A stretch of 12,895 nt of DNA from positions 1 to 12,895 of the forward strand of contig CALGLM010000008.1 of assembly GCA_937930275.1 (NCBI GenBank), written 5' to 3'. Below are positions 1-7,161 of this stretch, piece after piece. The notes below the pieces were generated by a model that ran no database searches, was not told the DNA's origin, and worked only from the letters and a program-made list of their open reading frames with translations. Position 1 is the first letter of the stretch; each line of letters opens with the position of its first letter. The stretch is from an uncultured Ignavibacteria bacterium (GTDB lineage: Bacteria; Bacteroidota; Ignavibacteria; Ignavibacteriales; Melioribacteraceae). Position numbers and translations under genes: made by a program.

Positions 1-578
1 TTAAGTTTTTTATATTGAATGCTCTTTTTTATATATGCATCAAAATGACCAACAGTATTTGCTATTTTATCAATACTATATATTAAACAAGTTAATAAAA
101 TTGAATATTCTTTCTCATTTAATTCAGGTTTCCTTTTTTCAATATCATCTCTTATAAAACCAATTAATCTTGAATTTATTTTATCAAAAAACTTATCCCC
201 AAAGTAAATTGAAAAATAATTATCCTCCAAACTTGACAAATCTAAATTATTATATTTGTCTAAAATTGTTTGAATTAAATACTTATTCCACTTTTCTTGC
301 TTAAAAAAAGCTTTATAAATAGTATTATTAGCAAATAGTGTATCATTAACAATAATATCTTTAAAGTAACGAGAAGCAGCATACGATACACTTGCAGTTC
401 CGGCAAATAAATCAGCAAAAATTTTAACATTTTTGGTTTCTTTTAAGATAATACTAATAATCCAATCTGTTAACTTTGCTTTATTTCCAATATAACGCCG
501 ATTTTCTATATTGAATCTCTGTTTTGAGAAATCTTCAAAAAGTGGTTCAATACTACTAATTTTTTTATTTTCAAACAT
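1..578 (-). CDS. D12-class adenine-specific DNA methyltransferase, N-terminal part (cut by window edge)
   Basis: Read leftward from the ATG at 578-576, the frame is open for 192 codons and runs off the window, so the C-terminal part is missing. The visible protein has the layout of the D12 (alpha) group of N6-adenine methyltransferases: NRRYIGNKAKL at residues 26-36, the S-adenosylmethionine-binding motif FADLFAGTASVSY at 54-66, and NTVGHFDAYIKK at 174-185, a pattern usual in this group. The catalytic D/NPPY motif should lie outside the window and cannot be checked. The enzyme would methylate adenine in a short DNA site. A second ATG just upstream at 583-581 is followed at once by a stop, which fixes the start. 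No restriction endonuclease is seen on the visible side, so it may be an orphan or part of a restriction-modification system continuing to the left. Confidence 0.85.
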   Translation of the reverse strand, partial: MFENKKISSIEPLFEDFSKQRFNIENRRYIGNKAKLTDWIISIILKETKNVKIFADLFAGTASVSYAASRYFKDIIVNDTLFANNTIYKAFFKQEKWNKYLIQTILDKYNNLDLSSLEDNYFSIYFGDKFFDKINSRLIGFIRDDIEKRKPELNEKEYSILLTCLIYSIDKIANTVGHFDAYIKKSIQYKKL

Positions 579-758
579 TACATTACTATTTATTGATTTA
601 CAAAAATAACAAATTTCCATCAAAAAAAACACAGCTATAAAACAGCGACAAAAACATGCAAAGCTCATTATAATAAAATGACTACACAATTTATTTGTGT
701 TTTTAAAATAAATACGATAAATTAGTATCATTATAAATTATATAAATATTTATTATTA

Positions 759-3700
759 ATGCAAAAGTTTTTACTCTTATTAATTTTCTTAACTATAACC
801 ACCTATGCACAATCACCGCATGGTAATAACTTTAAATTGGAGTGCTCAATTTGCCATAAAGAGGATGATAAACCAATAGTTTTTGACCATTTATCCACAG
901 GATTTATGCTAAGCGGAGCTCACTTAAATGCATCTTGCATAAACTGCCATAACAGTTTGGAATTTGACAAGGTAAAAAAAGAATGTTACGATTGTCATAT
1001 AGATATACACCAAGGTAGCTTGGATAAAAACTGTAATACCTGCCATAATTCAAATACATGGATAATTGAAAATATTAATAATTTACATAGGGGGAGTAGA
1101 TTTCCCTTGCTTGGTGCTCATCAATCTGCTGATTGTATTGAGTGCCATACCAACAATAATCAATTTAAATATGATGTTTTAGGTGTTGGTTGTTATGATT
1201 GCCATAAAAATGATTATGTAAATGCAAAATCTCCAAACCATATAACTGAAAATTATCCCGTTAACTGTTACGAGTGCCATCGTGTTGAGTCATCAAGCTG
1301 GAAAAGTAATATTACCGATCATTCTTTTTTCCCTTTATTAAACGCTCATAATATCTCAAATTGTTTTGATTGCCATACTGATTCAAAATATTCCGGATTG
1401 GATAAAAATTGCATTACATGTCATTCGGAAGAATTTAATTCAACATTAAATCCTAATCATTTAAATTTAGGATTTAATAAAAACGAATGTGCCGAGTGCC
1501 ATTCACTTAACCCGGGCTGGATACCCGCCCGTTTTGAAAAGCATAGCCAATTTTATCCTCTTTCCGGTGCTCATTCAAATTTAGGTTGTAATGTTTGCCA
1601 TAAAAACAACTATAACGGTAGTATACCCAATACTTGTTTCGGCTGCCATGAAAATGAATATAATTCTACAACCAATCCTCCGCATTTAGCACTCAATTTT
1701 TCTAATGATTGTACAACTTGTCATAACGAAGTTGACTGGAATAGCGGTAAATTTTACCACGATGCCGATTATTTCCCAATTTACTCAGGGCTGCACGATG
1801 GGGTTTGGAATAGCTGCAACGACTGCCACACAAATCAAACGAACTATCAAAATGCCGAATGTATTACTTGTCACGAGCATAACAAGGCAGATACAGACTT
1901 AAAGCATTTGAATATAAACGGATATAGATATCAATCAATCGGTTGTATTGATTGTCATCCTGACGGAAGAAGTAACGGGGCTTATAATCATGCTTTATCC
2001 GGATTTTTATTAACAGGAGCCCACATTGAAACAAGCTGCAATTTATGCCATAACCAAAGCCCTACGCTTAACACATGTTACGGTTGCCACAGTGTAAATT
2101 TTAATTCTTCATCAAACCCAAATCATATTTCGTTAGGATTTAATACCGATTGTGAAAAATGTCATACAACTGAAAGGGGATGGCAAATATCACAATTTTC
2201 GGAACACGATAATTTTTATACATTTCAAGGTGCGCATATTAACATAAAAAACAATTGCATTTTATGTCATAACGGTAACTATACAAATACGTCTTCTGAA
2301 TGCAGCTATTGCCATTTAGATAATTACAATTCAACTACTAATCCTCCTCATCAGGGGTTAAATTTTAACACTAAGTGTGACGAGTGCCATAACCAAAATG
2401 CATGGCAACCGGCAACATTTAATCACGATGCTGAATATTTCCCTATATTTACGGGGTCACATTCCGATAAATGGGATAATTGTACCGATTGCCACACGGT
2501 TAACGGAAATTACTCGGTTTTTAGCTGTATCGATTGTCATGCTCATAATAATGAAATTACCGATGATTTTCATATCGGGGTTCAGGGATATATTTATAGC
2601 TCACGGGAATGTGTAGTTTGCCATCCTACCGGTGTATCTTTAGGTTCGTTTAATCACGCAAATGCTTTTCCGTTAATAGGTGCGCATAATAATACCACAT
2701 GCAACAAATGCCATACAGAAAACACTTATATTTTAAATAAAACCGAATGTAAAGACTGCCATTTTGATGCTTACAACGGTGCATTAATGCCAAATCATAT
2801 TAATTACGGTTTTTCATATGAATGTTCGGAATGCCATAATACCGAATACGGATGGAAAGTATATAAATTTGATAAACATGACGAATATTATCCTTTAATC
2901 GGAAAACATAAATTAGTTGCAACAAACTGTCAAAGTTGTCATCCCGAAAATTATCAAACAGCGCCTACACAATGTTATAGTTGCCATTACACAGATTACG
3001 TAAATACAAGCTCGCCTAATCATATTCTTGTAGGTTTTAGTAACGATTGCGCCGTATGTCATACTCCTAACGGCTGGTCTCCTTCTACGTTTGCACACGA
3101 TACACAATATTTTCCGATTTATATAGGCGAACACGCCGGAAGCTGGGAAAGCTGTGAAACATGTCACACTACTCCTAATATTTTATCTCAATTTTCTTGT
3201 ATAACCTGCCATAATCATAGTTTACCCGATATGCAGAACAGACATATCGGCGTTTCGGGATTTACATATGAAAGTGATGCATGTTACGCATGTCATCCTG
3301 CCGGAACGGGCGCAGGAGCTTTTAATCATTCTAATTCTTCGCTTCCGTTATTAGGCGTTCATGCTACAGTTGAATGTAACGATTGCCATACAAACGGTTA
3401 TTCCTCATTAAGCAATATTTGTTACGATTGCCACCAAAACGACTATCAAAATTCTGTTAATCCAAATCATTCAGTTTTAAGTATTCCGCAAGATTGCAGC
3501 ATGTGCCACACCCCTGAACCGAGATGGAATTCCAATATATTCCCCATACACAACAATTATTACCCGTTAATAGGTGCTCATTCTTACAGCAGTTTAACTT
3601 GTTATAGCTGCCATCAAGATGATTACAACAATACACCCAAAACATGTGTCGGTTGTCATTTAAGCGATTATAATAACGCACAAAATCCTTCGCATCTATC

Positions 3701-4022
3701 AGCAAACTTTCCTATGGAGTGTGAAATTTGCCATAATCAAAACGCTTGGATTCCCGCTTTATTTGAACATGACGGTCAATATTTCCCAATTTTTTCGGGA
3801 ACACATCAAAGTGTTTGGAATGATTGTTCCGATTGCCATATTGCTTCAGGAAATTACCAAGTTTTTGAATGTATTAATTGCCATTATCACAATCAGTCAG
3901 CCATGGATTTAGCACATGCAAATGTTACCGGTTACTATTATAAAAGTCCGGATTGTTACTCATGTCATCAAAACGGAAAAGCCAATAAGTTCCTTATCAA
4001 AAAGAATAATTTAAGAGATTGA
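759..4022 (+). CDS. giant 43-haem c-type cytochrome, secreted
   Basis: This 1087-residue protein starts with a signal peptide (basic residue, LLLLIF core, probable cut near residue 18, TYAQ-SP) and holds 43 CxxCH motifs between residues 29 and 1070, about one haem per 25 residues. After export the haems would be attached in the periplasm and the protein would carry electrons there or at the cell surface. The motifs follow a strict plan: one haem, then 14 units of three. Each unit reads GAH..CxxCH, CxxCH..NPNH, CxxCH..W..F..H. From residue 187 the units group in threes into four super-repeats of about 222 residues. By my count 47 histidines lie outside the haem motifs, enough for bis-histidine ligation of every haem. 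The N-terminal two units are more divergent. There is no membrane anchor; the tail is basic (KANKFLIKKNNLRD). The stop codon is one base from the downstream barrel gene. The product class is certain; the extracellular electron-transfer role is inferred. Confidence 0.95.
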   Translation: MQKFLLLLIFLTITTYAQSPHGNNFKLECSICHKEDDKPIVFDHLSTGFMLSGAHLNASCINCHNSLEFDKVKKECYDCHIDIHQGSLDKNCNTCHNSNTWIIENINNLHRGSRFPLLGAHQSADCIECHTNNNQFKYDVLGVGCYDCHKNDYVNAKSPNHITENYPVNCYECHRVESSSWKSNITDHSFFPLLNAHNISNCFDCHTDSKYSGLDKNCITCHSEEFNSTLNPNHLNLGFNKNECAECHSLNPGWIPARFEKHSQFYPLSGAHSNLGCNVCHKNNYNGSIPNTCFGCHENEYNSTTNPPHLALNFSNDCTTCHNEVDWNSGKFYHDADYFPIYSGLHDGVWNSCNDCHTNQTNYQNAECITCHEHNKADTDLKHLNINGYRYQSIGCIDCHPDGRSNGAYNHALSGFLLTGAHIETSCNLCHNQSPTLNTCYGCHSVNFNSSSNPNHISLGFNTDCEKCHTTERGWQISQFSEHDNFYTFQGAHINIKNNCILCHNGNYTNTSSECSYCHLDNYNSTTNPPHQGLNFNTKCDECHNQNAWQPATFNHDAEYFPIFTGSHSDKWDNCTDCHTVNGNYSVFSCIDCHAHNNEITDDFHIGVQGYIYSSRECVVCHPTGVSLGSFNHANAFPLIGAHNNTTCNKCHTENTYILNKTECKDCHFDAYNGALMPNHINYGFSYECSECHNTEYGWKVYKFDKHDEYYPLIGKHKLVATNCQSCHPENYQTAPTQCYSCHYTDYVNTSSPNHILVGFSNDCAVCHTPNGWSPSTFAHDTQYFPIYIGEHAGSWESCETCHTTPNILSQFSCITCHNHSLPDMQNRHIGVSGFTYESDACYACHPAGTGAGAFNHSNSSLPLLGVHATVECNDCHTNGYSSLSNICYDCHQNDYQNSVNPNHSVLSIPQDCSMCHTPEPRWNSNIFPIHNNYYPLIGAHSYSSLTCYSCHQDDYNNTPKTCVGCHLSDYNNAQNPSHLSANFPMECEICHNQNAWIPALFEHDGQYFPIFSGTHQSVWNDCSDCHIASGNYQVFECINCHYHNQSAMDLAHANVTGYYYKSPDCYSCHQNGKANKFLIKKNNLRD
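1317..1985 (+). repeat. nine-haem super-repeat 1 of the cytochrome
   Basis: Residues 187-409 carry haems 8-16 as three three-haem units. It starts at DHSFFPLLNAH and ends after the CIDCHPDG haem. The first two units end in CxxCH followed by a Trp (NPGW, EVDW); the third has CHEH and then CHPDG. This copy looks the most divergent of the four. Confidence 0.85.
1986..2651 (+). repeat. nine-haem super-repeat 2 of the cytochrome
   Basis: Residues 410-631 carry haems 17-25. It opens with NHALSGFLLTGAH and repeats the order GAH-CxxCH, CYGCH, CxxCH..GW, GAH-CxxCH, CxxCH, CxxCHNQNAW, GSH-CxxCH, CIDCHAH, CxxCHPTG. Its first haem cysteine is 225 residues after that of copy 1. Confidence 0.9.
2652..3323 (+). 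repeat. nine-haem super-repeat 3 of the cytochrome
   Basis: Residues 632-855 carry haems 26-34 in the same order, opening with NHANAFPLIGAH and closing with CYACHPAG. Its first haem cysteine is 221 residues after that of copy 2. GKH replaces GAH at the start of the middle unit. Confidence 0.9.
3324..3980 (+). repeat. nine-haem super-repeat 4 of the cytochrome
   Basis: Residues 856-1074 carry haems 35-43, opening with NHSNSSLPLLGVH and closing with CYSCHQNG. Its first haem cysteine is 225 residues after that of copy 3. The histidine that follows the last haem in other copies (the NHA/NHS of the next repeat) is absent, because the protein ends in a short basic tail. Confidence 0.9.
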
Positions 4023-4023
4023 T

Positions 4024-5613
4024 ATGAAAAACTTTTTGATAGTAATAGTTTTTATGGTTTTAACGGTTTGTGTTTACGGCGAAGAACAAACCGAAACAAT
4101 AGGTAAAATTACTTACAAATCCAACAACTACTATTATATTGCTTTTAACCAAACAAGTGGATTAAACATTGGTGATACTTTATTTATTACAAATAATAAT
4201 AAATTGATAGCCGCGATGACAATTCGGTATTTATCAAGTCGCTCTGTCGCTTGTATCCCTTTAATTAATAATTTAACTGCGGGCGAAAACGTTATTGCAA
4301 TAATTAATAACAACTTAAGCTCAATTGATTTTGAAGAAAAAAAGAAAGATAAAATAATTAACGATTATGCAATTAATGATTTATTAAAAGACAAAACTCC
4401 GAAAACAAAAAAAACAATTAAAGGAAGAATAGGAATTACTTCATATTCAAATTTTGATAATTTTAGTAAAAACAAATTTAATCAACGTTTTAGATATCAT
4501 CTTTCAGCAAGCGAACAAAACGTATCCGGTTCACCGGTTAATTTTAGCAGCTATATAATTTTTACATATCGAACAGACCAATGGCACAAAGTAAATAAAA
4601 ACTTTGGCAATGCTTTAAAAGTGTATGACTTAAATATTAACTATAACGTTAATAGTAATTTGTTTTGGCTGGGAAGAAGGATAAATCCCAAAATAAGCAA
4701 TATAGGTACGGTTGACGGATTACAATATGAACATAAATTTAATAACTATTCCGTTGGTGCCGTAATAGGATCTCGTCCTAATTTTAGTGATTTCGGATTA
4801 AATTTAAATTTGTTTCAGTTTGGAGCTTATGCAGAAAGAACGGATACTTTAAAAAATAAAACTATTACTAATACTATTAGTTTATTTAACCAAACCAATA
4901 ATTTTAAAACCGATAGAAGGTTTATTTATTTTCAACATGCAAATAATTTGTTTGAAAACACAAGTATTTTTGTATCAAGCGAGTTGGATTTATTTAGAAT
5001 AAATAAAGGGAAAAAAGAAAACAGTGTTTATTTTACAGGTTTTTATTCATCCGTAAATTATAATGCCGCGCGCTGGTTATCCCTAAATTTATCTTATGAC
5101 GCAAGAAAAAACGTGATTTATTACGAAACATTTAAAACATATACAGATAGTTTATTTGATAACGAACTTAGACAAGGATTTAGAATAAGAACAAATTTTC
5201 GATTATTAAATTCCATATTTATAAGTTTAAATTATGGATACAGATTTAAAAACGGAGATAACAAAACAAACAACAATTTTGGTGCAAATTTCAGTTATTA
5301 CAATTTACCTTTAATTAATACTAACTTAAACTTAAACTACAATAAAATAATTAGTTCATATTTAGACGGAACAATTTATGGTTGTTCTTTAGGTAAAGAT
5401 TTATTTAGCGGCGCCTTAAACACTAATTTAAGTTATAGATACTTAGTATATAATTTTACTTTATACGGCGGCACTCTTAGGCAAAACATAGTCGGAGTTG
5501 ATTTATCGTTTAATTTTTTCAGTTCGTTTTATTCTTCTTTAAGTTATGAAGGAATTTTTGAAAATAATAGAACTTACGGAAATATAAATATAAATATAGG
5601 TAAACGACTTTAA
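4024..5613 (+). CDS. outer-membrane beta-barrel with N-terminal SH3-like domain; likely partner of the cytochrome
   Basis: The 529-residue product starts with a signal peptide (MKNFLIVIVFMVLTVCVYG, probable cut before EEQ). Residues about 22-95 form a small beta-rich domain (GKITYKSNNYYYIAF..GLNIGDTLFI..VACIPL) like the SH3-like folds found in some periplasmic proteins. A charged, Lys-rich linker follows at about 103-133. The rest, about 396 residues, is rich in Asn, Tyr, Phe and Ser with alternating hydrophobic residues and repeated strand-turn patterns (SLNLSYDARKN, ISLNYGYRFKNG, SLSYEGIFENN), as in a transmembrane beta-barrel. It ends in NINIGKRL rather than a terminal Phe. The start lies one base after the cytochrome stop (TGATATG), so the two are almost surely cotranscribed and translationally coupled. 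This supports, but does not prove, a porin-cytochrome pair. I do not recognise a named family. Confidence 0.8.
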   Translation: MKNFLIVIVFMVLTVCVYGEEQTETIGKITYKSNNYYYIAFNQTSGLNIGDTLFITNNNKLIAAMTIRYLSSRSVACIPLINNLTAGENVIAIINNNLSSIDFEEKKKDKIINDYAINDLLKDKTPKTKKTIKGRIGITSYSNFDNFSKNKFNQRFRYHLSASEQNVSGSPVNFSSYIIFTYRTDQWHKVNKNFGNALKVYDLNINYNVNSNLFWLGRRINPKISNIGTVDGLQYEHKFNNYSVGAVIGSRPNFSDFGLNLNLFQFGAYAERTDTLKNKTITNTISLFNQTNNFKTDRRFIYFQHANNLFENTSIFVSSELDLFRINKGKKENSVYFTGFYSSVNYNAARWLSLNLSYDARKNVIYYETFKTYTDSLFDNELRQGFRIRTNFRLLNSIFISLNYGYRFKNGDNKTNNNFGANFSYYNLPLINTNLNLNYNKIISSYLDGTIYGCSLGKDLFSGALNTNLSYRYLVYNFTLYGGTLRQNIVGVDLSFNFFSSFYSSLSYEGIFENNRTYGNININIGKRL

Positions 5614-5620
5614 TTCGCTC

Positions 5621-5643
5621 TTAAATCTGTTTTGCAGCTTTAA
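5621..5643 (+). terminator. weak imperfect hairpin between convergent genes
   Basis: TTAAA and TTTAA flank CTG-TTTTG-CAG, with one mismatch between the two stem parts. It sits 8 bases after the barrel gene stop and could end the cytochrome operon, but the stem is AT-rich and no clean U-tract follows. The remaining gap up to 5675 shows nothing else. Confidence 0.25.
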
Positions 5644-5675
5644 TTATTCCCATATCACCTTAAAACGGCCTATTT

Positions 5676-6620
5676 TTAATACATCAAATAAACTACATAC
5701 CCAATATATACAAGCAGTAAAAACAATCCTTCTAAACGGTTTAATTTCATTCCCGTTTTTAATAAGGGAAATAAAAATAAAGTTAATAAAAACATTAAAC
5801 CGAAATCTACATAACTAATAGAATCTGTTTCAATTGGGTGAACAACTGAAGTTAATCCCAATATTCCTATTAAGTTAAAAATATTACTTCCGATAATATT
5901 ACCTATAGCAATATCTGCTTCTTTTTTTAATGCTGCCATTAACGAAGTAAAAAATTCCGGCAGAGATGTCCCTACTGCAACAATAGTTAATCCAATAACT
6001 GCTTCACTTAATTTAAAACTTTTTGCAATTGCAACTGCTCCGTCAACAAATAAATTGCCTCCGTAAACCAGCATTAATAAACCGCCGATTATTAAAATTG
6101 CCGAAACGCCAAAATTCATCGGCTTAATGGCATCTACTTCAGTTGAGGGGACAATTTCGTTAGAGTGTGTTTTAGATAATTTATAACCGACTACTATATA
6201 CACAATTAATCCGGCAAAAAATATAAGACCTTCAATTCTTGTCAATTTACCGTCTAATAAAAAAAGAGTTGAAACCAATGTTACGCCTATTAAAATCGGC
6301 ATTTCTTTTTTAATAATTTGCTTGCTAATTGAAATAGGATAAATAATTGCTGCAATCCCTAAAATTACTGCAATATTACCTATATTTGAACCAATTACAT
6401 TTCCCAAAGATAAGGCACTATAACCCGAAATAGCCGCTTTTAAGCTAACCAGAAGTTCCGGCGAAGATGTACCGAACGAGACTATTGTTAATCCGATAAT
6501 TAAAGGGCTTACATTAAATCTTTTTGCCAAACCAACACTTCCTCTAACTAAAATTTCACCTCCGGCTACAAGTAATATCAGCCCGCCTACTAAAAATAAA
6601 GTAATTTGCAAAACACTCAT
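5676..6620 (-). CDS. CaCA-family Na+/Ca2+ exchanger (YrbG-like inner-membrane antiporter)
   Basis: The 314-residue membrane protein has the two inverted alpha repeats that define the Ca2+:cation antiporter family. Alpha-1 has GTSSPE at 50-55 and GNVIGSN at 73-79; alpha-2 has GTSLPE at 217-222 and GNIIGSN at 240-246. The acidic residue in each PE motif is the usual ion-binding glutamate. About ten hydrophobic segments fill the chain, with a short hydrophilic loop at about 146-168 between the halves, which is typical of the short bacterial members. It would exchange sodium or protons against calcium across the inner membrane; the ions cannot be told from sequence. The start at MSVLQITLF was chosen because a longer in-frame reading up to 6830 adds 70 residues unlike the family and overlaps the divergent gene at 6682. 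It converges with the barrel gene, 62 bases apart. Confidence 0.92.
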   Translation of the reverse strand: MSVLQITLFLVGGLILLVAGGEILVRGSVGLAKRFNVSPLIIGLTIVSFGTSSPELLVSLKAAISGYSALSLGNVIGSNIGNIAVILGIAAIIYPISISKQIIKKEMPILIGVTLVSTLFLLDGKLTRIEGLIFFAGLIVYIVVGYKLSKTHSNEIVPSTEVDAIKPMNFGVSAILIIGGLLMLVYGGNLFVDGAVAIAKSFKLSEAVIGLTIVAVGTSLPEFFTSLMAALKKEADIAIGNIIGSNIFNLIGILGLTSVVHPIETDSISYVDFGLMFLLTLFLFPLLKTGMKLNRLEGLFLLLVYIGYVVYLMY

Positions 6621-6681
6621 AATTTTACTAAAATTTCCTAAATTATTTACGATAATATAATATAAAAAAGCAGATTTTACT

Positions 6682-6951
6682 ATGACAACAGAACAAAAAG
6701 CCAAATGGTTCGATAGCGCGTTAAGATTCGGATTACAAGATAAAATACACTTAGTAATGAAATCCAGAGTTAACGGCGTTTCTAATTGGGCTATTATAGA
6801 TACAGCAAATAATAAGGTTCTAAATTCCAACCTTGAGTGGGAAGAAGAACCGCCTATTGAAAAACGAGACGAATCATTTTTAACCCGTTCCCGTTTTCCT
6901 TTTGAAACCGCTATTGAGCTATTTAAACAATTTAAAATGTTTGCGGAATAG
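6682..6951 (+). CDS. small hypothetical protein, 89 residues
   Basis: This small soluble protein (MTTEQKAKWFDSALRFGLQDK...) has no signal peptide, membrane segment or cysteine. Seen in it are an amphipathic N-terminal helix, a short beta stretch NWAIIDTANNKVL, an acidic patch EWEEEPPIEKRDE and a C-terminal helix with FLTRSRFPFETAIELFKQF. Its composition is protein-like, and it sits divergently from the exchanger with a 61-base gap, room for two promoters. These points favour a real gene over chance. I assign no function. The opposite frame over 6682-6830 is open but does not resemble the exchanger family, so this gene is preferred. Confidence 0.7.
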   Translation: MTTEQKAKWFDSALRFGLQDKIHLVMKSRVNGVSNWAIIDTANNKVLNSNLEWEEEPPIEKRDESFLTRSRFPFETAIELFKQFKMFAE

Positions 6952-7161
6952 CAAACATCAAATTTTAGGGATTAATGCGATAAGAAATTAAAATGCATAC
7001 TCCATTTTTCTCAATCCCAATTTTGTTGGGAAGATAATAATTACTATACATTATTAGAAATAAGCGTGTTAAAACACTTATTCTTATTTTTGGGGGTGGG
7101 TAGGGGAAATATTTTAACACGTTTCCCACAAGTTTTATTTTATTATCCTTTTAATTTAGAA
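6952..7161. other. intergenic region with nested inverted repeats and a G-rich tract
   Basis: This is a 210-base gap between two convergent genes, with no credible reading frame. It holds TCCCAA/TTGGGA around a 5-base loop at 7015-7031; AATAAG...CTTATT at 7059-7082; CGTGTTAAAA at 7065-7074, repeated inverted as TTTTAACACG at 7112-7121; GGGAAA/TTTCCC around 7105-7127; and the G-rich tract GGGGGTGGGTAGGGG at 7092-7106. The arms of the second and third structures overlap, so they exclude each other. Termination from both sides is the simplest use. Confidence 0.6.
7059..7090 (+). terminator. probable terminator of the small hypothetical gene
   Basis: AATAAG pairs with CTTATT around an inner TGT/ACA stem with a two-base bulge, and a T-rich run (TTCTTATTTTT) follows. 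The arrangement fits an intrinsic terminator reading rightward. The reverse reading also has a T-rich flank, so it may serve both convergent genes. Confidence 0.4.

Noticed and set aside
601..624. Possible Bacteroidota-type promoter for the methyltransferase (TATTTTTG at 608-601 on the minus strand)
   Set aside because: The -7 box fits TAnnTTTG, but the only upstream TTTG is 12 bases away instead of about 19-21, and such boxes arise easily in this AT-rich gap.
690..697. TTTATTTG before the cytochrome gene as a -7 box
   Set aside because: It has one mismatch to TAnnTTTG and no clear -33 element; too weak to list.
1705..3912. Several open frames of 60-85 codons inside the cytochrome gene, on both strands
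   Set aside because: They are by-products of the repeated haem coding sequence and show no protein-like composition or family features.
1317..3980. CRISPR array or satellite DNA, because of regular repeats
   Set aside because: The repeats are about 670 bases long, fully coding, in frame, and conserved at the protein rather than the nucleotide level.
6621..6830. N-terminal extension of the calcium exchanger by 70 residues
   Set aside because: The added residues do not fit the family and overlap the divergent small gene; ATG at 6620 gives the usual length.
7092..7106. G-quadruplex in GGGGGTGGGTAGGGG
   Set aside because: Only three runs of three or more G are present, so a standard three-tier quadruplex lacks its fourth run.
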